From Flammeovirgaceae bacterium (GTDB lineage Bacteria; Bacteroidota; Bacteroidia; Cytophagales; Cyclobacteriaceae), in the NCBI GenBank assembly GCA_003228395.1, contig QIDJ01000227.1, forward strand, positions 1-5,390: DNA of 5,390 nucleotides. Direction: 5' to 3'. The notes beneath the pieces are model-generated. The model was not told where the DNA came from. It saw only the letters and a program-made list of their open reading frames with translations, and made no database searches. A program made the position numbers and the translations under genes. Of this stretch, positions 1 to 5,390 are shown in pieces (the stretch's first letter is position 1; every line of letters begins with the position of its first letter).

Positions 1-130
1 CCTCCTTAATGGCCTCTACATCTATGGATTTTATTACCGGTTTAAATCCCTGAACCTTTATTATTTGTTTTCTGATCCTGGATTTGGTTTTATTCCTTCT
101 TGCTTTTCTCTTGAGTACCGTTCCTCCCAT
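1..130 (-). CDS. Small, highly basic hypothetical protein (N-terminal part, cut by window edge)
   Basis: An ATG at 130-128 opens a minus-strand frame with no stop through 43 codons to the window edge. The protein begins MGGTVLKRKARRNKTKSRIR, is packed with Lys and Arg over residues 7-25, and then continues as KPVIKSIDVEAIKE (residues 30-43). A basic N-terminal tail followed by a short acidic-amphipathic segment suggests RNA, ribosome or DNA contact, but that is inference. I do not recognise a named family; the PVIK-x-x-DVEAIK segment resembles, from memory, small uncharacterised proteins of Bacteroidota. No earlier in-frame ATG lies upstream, and no Shine-Dalgarno sequence precedes this one, as is normal for the phylum. 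A good Bacteroidota promoter about 40-70 nt upstream in the correct orientation supports a real gene. The C-terminus and full length are unknown. Confidence 0.66.
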   Translation of the reverse strand, partial: MGGTVLKRKARRNKTKSRIRKQIIKVQGFKPVIKSIDVEAIKE

Positions 131-168
131 TTCTGTAATAAGTAAAGTCAGTTTTCTAAAATGAGGTG

Positions 169-199
169 CAAAGGTAGAGATTACCAAACAATTCAACAA
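169..199 (-). promoter_or_regulatory. Bacteroidota-type sigma promoter for the leftward small basic gene
   Basis: Read on the minus strand, a TACCTTTG box (plus-strand 176-169) matches the -7 consensus TAnnTTTG perfectly. It is preceded by a TTG (-33 element, plus-strand 199-197) with 20 nt between the two. Spacing and sequence fit the primary sigma factor promoters described for Bacteroides and Flavobacterium. Transcription would start near position 161-164, giving a leader of roughly 30 nt before the ATG at 130. Confidence 0.65.
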
Positions 200-265
200 T
201 ACTTGACATGAAAATAAGATTTGGCCCAAGAGCTCAGGTGCACTATGCTTTAAACTGAATTTATT

Positions 266-273
266 TAGCTTTG
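266..273 (+). promoter_or_regulatory. Bacteroidota -7 box (TAGCTTTG) upstream of hisS
   Basis: TAGCTTTG is a perfect match to the TAnnTTTG -7 consensus and lies 16 nt before the hisS ATG. No TTG is present at the expected -33 spacing (about 19-21 nt upstream, near 243-246), so the upstream half is weak or missing. If used, transcription would begin near 278-281 and leave a leader of only about 10 nt. It would be the only visible promoter for the hisS-hutH-T9SS gene run. Confidence 0.45.
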
Positions 274-289
274 CGCATATTGTTTATGC

Positions 290-1672
290 ATGAAGAATCA
301 GCGACCTACCATACCACGGGGTACACGCGATTTCGGACCGGCCGAAATGGCAAAAAGGAATTTAATTTTTACAACGATAAAAACCGTATTTCAGAAATTC
401 GGGTACCAGCCTCTTGAAACACCGGGAATGGAAAATCTGAATGTGCTGATGGGAAAATACGGAGATGAAGGCGATCAACTGTTATTTAAAATTCTGAATT
501 CAGGTGACTTTCTTAAAGCTATGTCAGCCAAAGACCTGGAAGACGGATACCGGCATTCTCTGCTAAAAGTATCCGAAAAAGGATTGCGCTACGATCTTAC
601 CGTACCTTTTGCCAGGCATGTAGCCATGAACCACAACAAGCTGGTATTTCCATTTAAACGATACCAGATACAGCCTGTTTGGCGGGCAGACCGGCCGCAA
701 AAAGGCAGATACAGAGAATTTTACCAGTGTGATGCTGATGTGGTTGGAACCCGGTCAATGATCAATGAAGCGGAAATGGTATGGATGATTTACGAAATAT
801 TCAACAATCTGGGTATTGAGGGCTATACTATAAAAATAAATCACAGGAAAATACTGGAAGCGCTATCCGTGTTAGCCGGAGGCGAAGGCAAAGAAAATGC
901 CTTTTATATCGCCATTGACAAGCTCGAAAAAACAGGAAAAGAAAAAGTTATCGGAGAACTAATGAAGGGGGGATTTGACCGTGATAAAATCAACAACGTG
1001 TTTTCGCTGTTTGAAATGACGGGAGATACCCGGGAAAAGATTGCCAGGTTAAAGAAGAAGTTTCAATCGTTGGAGGCAGGGATATCAGGACTACAGGAGA
1101 TGGAAGAAACTTTTTTACATATTCAGAATTCAGAAATCAATATCCCGAATCTTCGTTTCGACTTGTCGCTGGCAAGAGGACTTTCTTACTACACCGGATC
1201 CATATTTGAAGTCACCATCGACGATGGGAGCATTGGAAGTCTGAGCGGAGGAGGCCGGTACGACGACCTGACAGGTTTATACGGAGTACCGGATATACCC
1301 GGCGTAGGCTTTTCGCTTGGCGTGGACCGGATCTATGATGTGATGGAAAAGAGAGACCTGTTTCCGGACCAAACTTCAATTTCAACCACTGTGTTATTGA
1401 CACCGTTAGATACTGAGGCTGTTCCATTTTCGCTTCCAATGCTCACCAGGCTGCGGTCGAACGGAATCAGCGCAGAAATTTACCCGGATCAGGTAAAGAT
1501 TAAAAAACAGTTGAATTATGCCGACCGCAAAGGTATTCCATACGTAATACTTATCGGGTCACAGGAAATGGAAACCGGAAAACTTACATTCAAATCTATG
1601 CACACTGGCAAACAGGAAGCGCTCACTATCGGGGAAATCATCGAAAAAATTAAAAATCAAATGAATGACTGA
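290..1672 (+). CDS. hisS: Histidine--tRNA ligase (histidyl-tRNA synthetase)
   Basis: Cytoplasmic class II aminoacyl-tRNA synthetase that attaches L-histidine to tRNA-His using ATP. The 460-residue protein is complete. It opens with the family's IPRGTRDFGP segment (residues 8-17), which fixes the ATG at 290. Further landmarks are RYDLTVPFARHVA (100-112, amino acid/ATP pocket); motif 2, YQIQPVWRADRPQKGRYREF (125-144), with the ATP-contacting Arg132; an insertion domain at about 180-285; the histidine-specific HisA motif LARGLSYYTG (294-303) with catalytic Arg296; the glycine-rich SGGGRYDDL (319-327); motif 3, GVGFSLGVDRI (338-348), with Arg347; and a C-terminal anticodon-binding domain (about 366-455) containing KQLNYADRKGIPYVILIG. 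Having both HisA and the anticodon domain argues against the HisZ regulatory paralogue. The motif 2 region (RADRPQKGRYREFYQCDAD) and RYDLTVPFAR resemble eukaryotic-style HisRS more than the E. coli enzyme. The last 8 nt overlap hutH. Confidence 0.97.
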   Translation: MKNQRPTIPRGTRDFGPAEMAKRNLIFTTIKTVFQKFGYQPLETPGMENLNVLMGKYGDEGDQLLFKILNSGDFLKAMSAKDLEDGYRHSLLKVSEKGLRYDLTVPFARHVAMNHNKLVFPFKRYQIQPVWRADRPQKGRYREFYQCDADVVGTRSMINEAEMVWMIYEIFNNLGIEGYTIKINHRKILEALSVLAGGEGKENAFYIAIDKLEKTGKEKVIGELMKGGFDRDKINNVFSLFEMTGDTREKIARLKKKFQSLEAGISGLQEMEETFLHIQNSEINIPNLRFDLSLARGLSYYTGSIFEVTIDDGSIGSLSGGGRYDDLTGLYGVPDIPGVGFSLGVDRIYDVMEKRDLFPDQTSISTTVLLTPLDTEAVPFSLPMLTRLRSNGISAEIYPDQVKIKKQLNYADRKGIPYVILIGSQEMETGKLTFKSMHTGKQEALTIGEIIEKIKNQMND

Positions 1673-3155
1673 AATTCATCATATCTCCAATGCACATCTT
1701 GATATTAATGATATTGAAAAGATCATTAACACCTCTGCCAGTATCGCCCTTTCAGAAGAGTCGGTATCACTGATACAAAAATGCCGTAAGTACCTTGACC
1801 AAAAAATAGCATCTACCAGTGAACCGATTTATGGTATAAACACCGGTTTCGGTTCACTGTATGACCGAAATATCAAGCGCAACGATCTTGAAAAACTGCA
1901 GAAAAACCTTGTAATGTCGCATGCGTGCGGAACCGGAGACGAGGTACCGGAAGAGATTGTCAGGCTTATGCTTTTTTTGAAAATACAATCGCTTGCGTAC
2001 GGGCACTCGGGCATTCATCTAAATACAATAACCCGTCTTATTGATTTTTATAATGAAGGCATATGTCCGGTTATTTATGAGTTTGGTTCACTGGGTGCAT
2101 CCGGTGATCTGGCGCCGCTCGCACATCTGAGCCTCCCCTTGATCGGACTGGGCGAAGTATCATTTAATAAAAAAAGACTGACAGGAAAAGCATTGAACGG
2201 GGAAATGGAATGGTCCCCATTGCGCCTGAAAGCCCGCGAAGGGCTGGCATTATTAAACGGAACCCAGTTTATGAGTGCATTTGGAGTATGGTGTACCATT
2301 CAGTCGAAACGTATTTTACGGCTTGCCAACCTGATAGGCGGACTATCGCTCGATGTTTTTGACGGCAGAATAGATGCGTTTGATCCACTAGTGCATCGCA
2401 TACGGCCACAGGAAGGACAAGCTGTTGTAGCAACACAAATTACTTTACTTCTCGAAAACAGTGAGCTTATACATCGCGAAAAGCAGCATGTGCAGGATCC
2501 CTATTCTTTTCGCTGTATCCCGCAGGTTCATGGCGCCGGTTATGATATCATCGCATTTGCTGAAAAAATATTTACCAATGAAATCAACGGTGTTTCAGAT
2601 AATCCGAACATTTTTCCTGACGAAGACAAGATCATATCTGCAGGAAATTTTCACGGGCAACCACTGGCCAATGCGCTTGACTTCCTGGGAGTAGGTTTAG
2701 CCGAATTAGGCAATATATCCGAACGCAGAACGTATCAGTTGATAAGCGGCAGCCGGGGATTGCCCAATTACCTTATAGCCAATCCGGGTATTAATTCAGG
2801 ATTGATGATACCACAATATACGGCTGCGTCGTTAGTAAGTAAAAATAAGGAATTATGTACTCCTTCATCAGTTGATTCCATTGTTTCGTCAAACGGACAG
2901 GAAGATCATGTGAGTATGGGAGCAAATGCGGCTACAAAAGTATATAAGATTGTGAATAATGTATATTCGATTCTGGCGATAGAACTGCTCACTGCGTCGC
3001 AGGCGCTTGAGTTCAGGAGGCCGTTACGAACTTCTCCGGAACTTGAGTTGTTTGTTGAAAACTTCCGGGTACATGTACCCGTTATTGAAAACGACCGGGT
3101 ATTGCACGATGATATTGCAGCCGCAGAAGCGTATGTAAAAAACAGTAAACTTTGA
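1665..3155 (+). CDS. hutH: Histidine ammonia-lyase (MIO-dependent aromatic amino acid lyase family)
   Basis: Predicted cytosolic enzyme that removes ammonia from L-histidine to give trans-urocanate, the first step of histidine breakdown. At 496 residues it is close to the usual family length (about 500-510). The cofactor signature GSLGASGDLAPLAHLSLPLI lies at 141-160; Ala145-Ser146-Gly147 cyclise to the methylidene-imidazolone (MIO) electrophile. Other active-site landmarks are YGINTGFG (56-63, Tyr56), SHACGTGDEVP (85-95, His86), LLNGTQ (196-201, Asn198), DPYSFRCIPQVHG (278-290, Tyr280 and Arg283), SDNPN (311-315), GNFHGQP (327-333) and NGQEDHVSM (410-418). Glu413 in the last motif is the HAL-type residue; tyrosine and phenylalanine ammonia-lyases usually carry Gln here, so histidine is the likeliest substrate, though related Flavobacterium enzymes can use tyrosine. 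The ATG overlaps the hisS stop by 8 nt, implying translational coupling. No hutU, hutI, hutF or hutG is present in the window. Confidence 0.92.
   Translation: MTEIHHISNAHLDINDIEKIINTSASIALSEESVSLIQKCRKYLDQKIASTSEPIYGINTGFGSLYDRNIKRNDLEKLQKNLVMSHACGTGDEVPEEIVRLMLFLKIQSLAYGHSGIHLNTITRLIDFYNEGICPVIYEFGSLGASGDLAPLAHLSLPLIGLGEVSFNKKRLTGKALNGEMEWSPLRLKAREGLALLNGTQFMSAFGVWCTIQSKRILRLANLIGGLSLDVFDGRIDAFDPLVHRIRPQEGQAVVATQITLLLENSELIHREKQHVQDPYSFRCIPQVHGAGYDIIAFAEKIFTNEINGVSDNPNIFPDEDKIISAGNFHGQPLANALDFLGVGLAELGNISERRTYQLISGSRGLPNYLIANPGINSGLMIPQYTAASLVSKNKELCTPSSVDSIVSSNGQEDHVSMGANAATKVYKIVNNVYSILAIELLTASQALEFRRPLRTSPELELFVENFRVHVPVIENDRVLHDDIAAAEAYVKNSKL
3067..3080. repeat. Perfect palindrome inside the 3' end of hutH
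   Basis: GGGTACATGTACCC is a perfect 14-bp inverted repeat, extendable to 16 bp (3066-3081) by a flanking C/G pair, located about 75 nt before the hutH stop. It encodes Arg-Val-His-Val-Pro within a normal part of the enzyme. There is no loop and no T-run after it, so it is not a terminator. It may be coincidental. Confidence 0.4.
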
Positions 3156-5062
3156 ATTTTAAGATAAGGCTATATTACCTGGCAGCAATCCTTACGTTTA
3201 TTTCCTTTTCCCATTCCAATGCACAGATATCCAGCACATTAGGATGGTTCGAAATAAATTATAACCAGGGGTGTACTCCCCTTGAGGTAAGCGTAAAAAC
3301 CGCCATTCCTGAAGACCAGGTGCCGCTATTTCAGTTTTTCGGCCGCGACGACCCTAACCCCGTTGCCTGGAAAGATACTTTTGACAGCCTTGCCAACACC
3401 TACACCTCACCCGGTACGTTTATGGTTTATCTTACAGTGCAAAATGATCCCCAGCGTCAGGACAGCCTGCAGGTTACGGTGCTGCAATCGGAGACACCTG
3501 TCTTTGAATTAAAAGATTGTGAAGGGAATGGGGTGCTTGTAAAAATACAGGACACCTTCTATGATTCGCATATTGTTGATTTTGGCGATGGTACAGTAGT
3601 AACAGTTAACAGCGGCGGACCAAATCCGATACATATCTATCCGGATTCGCAAACGTACACGGTTACGCTTACCGGAAGGCTTGTCAATGCTCCTAACAAT
3701 TGCGGCTCTTTATCTCAGAGTTTTACACCCCAACCCGTTATTTTGCCTCCTGTTATAAACAATGTCATGATTGACAGCCTGAACCGGATTAACCTCCGCT
3801 TTAGTTTACCTCAGAATGTAAACTACCGGCTGGAAGTATCGCAGGACAATGACCAGCTTTTTCAGTTTTTCAAAGATCTCAACAGGAGTGATACGGCGCT
3901 CATTATATCCGACTTTTCTCCGGATGCAAGGAAATATTGTTTCAGGATATCAGCGCTTAATCCCTGCGGTGGCCAGCGTGTATTGTCGAACGTAGTTTGC
4001 TCCATTTCGCTGAATCTCTTACTATCAAATAATGAAATTAATCTTTCATGGCAAAATGTGGAGACCGGAGATGAAACGGGGTACCGCATAAGCCGAAATG
4101 CCATTAGCGATTTTATCACGTTACCTTCTGGTACACAAAATTTTGATGACCGGCAGGTTATTTGCAAAACGGAATATTGTTATACGGTGACAACCCTTTA
4201 TACAGACGGAGCCGAAAGTTTAACGCAAACACAGTGCGGTGAAGCATTTTCTGCCGACATACCACCGGTAATTGAAGACCTCACTGTGGATATTCTGTCT
4301 GACGGCGTACAACTGAATTGGGAAGTGACCGGTGAAATGGTTGAAAGCTATGTAAAACAATATAGCATTGACAATAAATTACTCACACGTGATACCTCGG
4401 AATTTTCAACGACCTTTCTGGGCACTGACCTGAAGGTATATCCACAAACGTGTTACACGCATAGTTATCTTGACATGTGTGGAAACAACTCTGCTGAAAC
4501 CGGAAAAATTTGCAGTATTTTTTTACAAACCGGCAGTAATCCCGGAGGTGCCGTATTCCTGCAATGGTCGGAGTTTACCGGATTAAAAGACAGTATTGCC
4601 GATTATACGGTTTTAAAATTTGACCGGAACGACGTATTGCTTGAATCCATTGCACTGGGACAAATATTTCAGTACATCGATGAAATTGACGGCGCAAACG
4701 ATCAGATCGTAAAATACATCATCGAAGCAACCCCTGTTAGCAATACGTTTCAGCCTATTCACTCCAACAAGGTGGAGACTGCACGAAAGCCGTTACTCAT
4801 TTTTCCCGGAGCTTTTACGCCTAACGGCGATGGGTTGAATGATATATTTAAACCTGAATATATTTTTATAAAATCGTATTCCCTCGAAATATTCAACCGT
4901 TGGGGAGAACTGTTATTTTCAACACGTGATATTGAGAGTGGATGGGATGGTACATTTCAGGGAGAAATGGCGCCCCCAGACAGTTATACCTTTCTTTCGA
5001 ATGCAGAAGATTTCAGAGGATTGAAACTTTCCCGGTCAGGTATAGTAGTTTTGCTAAAATAA
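3152..5062 (+). CDS. Exported T9SS cargo protein with PKD-like and FnIII-like domains and a type B (gliding motility-associated) C-terminal domain
   Basis: Predicted surface or secreted protein of 636 residues. Residues 1-24 form a Sec signal peptide: Lys4/Arg6, a hydrophobic core YYLAAILTFISFS, then cleavage after SNA before Gln25. Next come two PKD-like domains (about 31-112 and 115-195; the second contains VDFGDGTVV at 142-150). Four fibronectin-III-like domains follow (about 199-284, 285-370, 371-455, 456-545) as a duplicated two-domain module. A type B T9SS sorting domain (about 549-636) ends the protein, with FPGAFTPNGDGLNDIF (551-566), FNRWGELLF (581-589) and GWDGTFQG (597-604); it directs export across the outer membrane after Sec transport. 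The start is taken as TTG at 3152: an in-frame TAA sits at 3146-3148, and the first in-frame ATG is at residue 91, past the signal peptide. The TTG overlaps the hutH stop (TTGA). No enzyme motif was seen; a binding or adhesion role is inferred. No PorP/SprF-like gene adjoins it. Confidence 0.88.
   Translation: MNFKIRLYYLAAILTFISFSHSNAQISSTLGWFEINYNQGCTPLEVSVKTAIPEDQVPLFQFFGRDDPNPVAWKDTFDSLANTYTSPGTFMVYLTVQNDPQRQDSLQVTVLQSETPVFELKDCEGNGVLVKIQDTFYDSHIVDFGDGTVVTVNSGGPNPIHIYPDSQTYTVTLTGRLVNAPNNCGSLSQSFTPQPVILPPVINNVMIDSLNRINLRFSLPQNVNYRLEVSQDNDQLFQFFKDLNRSDTALIISDFSPDARKYCFRISALNPCGGQRVLSNVVCSISLNLLLSNNEINLSWQNVETGDETGYRISRNAISDFITLPSGTQNFDDRQVICKTEYCYTVTTLYTDGAESLTQTQCGEAFSADIPPVIEDLTVDILSDGVQLNWEVTGEMVESYVKQYSIDNKLLTRDTSEFSTTFLGTDLKVYPQTCYTHSYLDMCGNNSAETGKICSIFLQTGSNPGGAVFLQWSEFTGLKDSIADYTVLKFDRNDVLLESIALGQIFQYIDEIDGANDQIVKYIIEATPVSNTFQPIHSNKVETARKPLLIFPGAFTPNGDGLNDIFKPEYIFIKSYSLEIFNRWGELLFSTRDIESGWDGTFQGEMAPPDSYTFLSNAEDFRGLKLSRSGIVVLLK
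3746..4786 (+). repeat. Diverged internal duplication within the T9SS protein (two units of about 172 codons)
   Basis: Unit 1 covers protein residues 199-370 (3746-4261) and unit 2 residues 371-545 (4262-4786). Both open with PPVI (199 and 371). Both carry the same cysteine spacing, Cys-x8-Cys-x10-Cys followed by Ser-Ile: residues 263, 272, 283 in unit 1 and 434, 443, 454 in unit 2, an offset of exactly 171. In each unit this cysteine-bearing domain is followed by a second FnIII-like domain (SLNLLLSNNEINLSW and SIFLQTGSNPGGAVFLQW). The duplication is visible at protein level only, so it is old. Confidence 0.6.
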
Positions 5063-5109
5063 CTAACCAGGGATTATTACATTTACCATACATTATTAAA
5101 TCTGATTAT

Positions 5110-5390
5110 ATGTTCGATATGATGCAATTGCTTGGCAAAATGAAAGAAGTTCAGGCTAAGCTTAAAGAAGCCCAGGAAAATCTGGCAAACATAACAGAAA
5201 CTGCGGAAGCCGGAGCCGGAATGGTAAAAGCTACTGTAAATGGGAAAAAACAGGTGATTAAACTTGAAATTGATAATGACATCATCAATGTGGAAGACAA
5301 AGAAATGATGCAGGACTTGATTATAGCTGCTATAAATAAGGCCCTTCAGGATGTGGAAGTGCTTGCAAGAGAAGAAATTAAAAAGAATAC
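5110..5390 (+). CDS. YbaB/EbfC-family nucleoid-associated protein (3' end cut by window edge)
   Basis: Small DNA-binding protein of the YbaB/EbfC family, which forms tweezer-like dimers and binds the nucleoid; in many bacteria it is encoded near dnaX/recR, which is not the case on the visible side here. Ninety-three codons are present without a stop; family members are usually about 100-115 residues, so only a short tail should be missing. The N-terminal helix (MFDMMQLLGKMKEVQAKLKE, 1-20, continuing to about 33) is followed by the family core GAGMVKATVNGKKQVIKLEI (35-54), then the acidic VEDKEMMQDLIIAAINKALQ (61-80) and a C-terminal helix to residue 93. The ATG at 5110 gives the normal family N-terminus (MFDMM). 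It begins 47 nt after the preceding stop with no Shine-Dalgarno sequence. The gap has no convincing hairpin terminator, so read-through from upstream is possible. Confidence 0.93.
   Translation, partial: MFDMMQLLGKMKEVQAKLKEAQENLANITETAEAGAGMVKATVNGKKQVIKLEIDNDIINVEDKEMMQDLIIAAINKALQDVEVLAREEIKKN

Noticed and set aside
221..229. TTGGCCCAA inverted repeat as an operator in the hisS upstream region
   Set aside because: Arms of only 4 nt around one base; expected by chance.
286..288. ATG just upstream of the hisS start, in another frame
   Set aside because: It opens a frame of about 43 codons over the start of hisS with no recognisable protein; the ATG at 290 gives the expected HisRS N-terminus.
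1212..1439. Minus-strand open frame of 75 codons
   Set aside because: Lies entirely antisense to the motif 3 region and anticodon-domain boundary of hisS; low-complexity, Arg/Ser-rich translation with no recognisable domain.
1829..2014. Minus-strand open frame of 61 codons
   Set aside because: Antisense to the conserved N-terminal half of hutH, with no family resemblance or promoter.
2075..2299. Minus-strand open frame of 74 codons
   Set aside because: Antisense to the MIO region of hutH; the constraint on that strand comes from the enzyme.
2461..2694. Plus-strand open frame of 77 codons in another frame
   Set aside because: Overlaps the catalytic core of hutH out of frame; translation looks random.
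3862..4167. Minus-strand open frame of 101 codons
   Set aside because: Antisense to the FnIII-like region of the T9SS protein; no domain, no start-site support.
5051..5085. Possible promoter for the ybaB-like gene (TTG at 5051-5053, TACATTTA at 5078-5085)
   Set aside because: The -7 box misses the final G and the spacing is 24 nt, longer than usual; too weak to call, although a promoter may exist here.
5063..5109. Terminator after the T9SS protein gene
   Set aside because: The gap is AT-rich but contains no GC-rich stem followed by a T-run.
1..5390. CRISPR arrays, insertion sequences, tRNA/rRNA genes, riboswitches, phage or defence genes
   Set aside because: No regularly spaced repeats, terminal inverted repeats, transposase, cloverleaf or known defence motif was seen; almost all the sequence is accounted for by the annotated genes.

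Overview
The window looks like chromosomal DNA from a member of the Bacteroidota, probably of the Cytophagales/Sphingobacteriia type. Four features point there: a secreted protein with a gliding-motility / type IX secretion (T9SS) type B C-terminal domain; promoter boxes of the phylum-specific form TAnnTTTG; start sites without Shine-Dalgarno sequences; and a YbaB protein that looks typical of the phylum. The genus cannot be fixed from this window.

Layout. Positions 1-130 (minus strand) hold the N-terminal part of a small, very basic protein that runs off the left edge. A divergent control region (131-289) carries one good Bacteroidota promoter facing left and a -7 box facing right. Then three plus-strand genes are packed head to tail: hisS (histidyl-tRNA synthetase, 290-1672), a histidine ammonia-lyase gene (hutH, 1665-3155, overlapping hisS by 8 nt), and a 636-residue exported T9SS cargo protein (3152-5062). 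The cargo gene appears to start at a TTG that overlaps the hutH stop codon as TTGA. After a 47-nt gap the YbaB/EbfC nucleoid-associated protein gene begins (5110) and is cut by the right edge.

How the genes relate. hisS and hutH both consume free L-histidine, one charging tRNA and the other deaminating to urocanate, and their reading frames overlap, so they are probably co-transcribed and translationally coupled. The rest of the hut pathway is not in the window. The T9SS protein has no obvious link to histidine metabolism. It appears to be an adhesin-like surface or secreted protein made of PKD-like and fibronectin-III-like domains with a duplicated, cysteine-patterned two-domain module.

Nothing here amounts to a demonstrably new system. 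The points most worth a second look are the small basic protein, the gene coupling, the TTG start, the missing PorP/SprF-type partner gene and the internal duplication.
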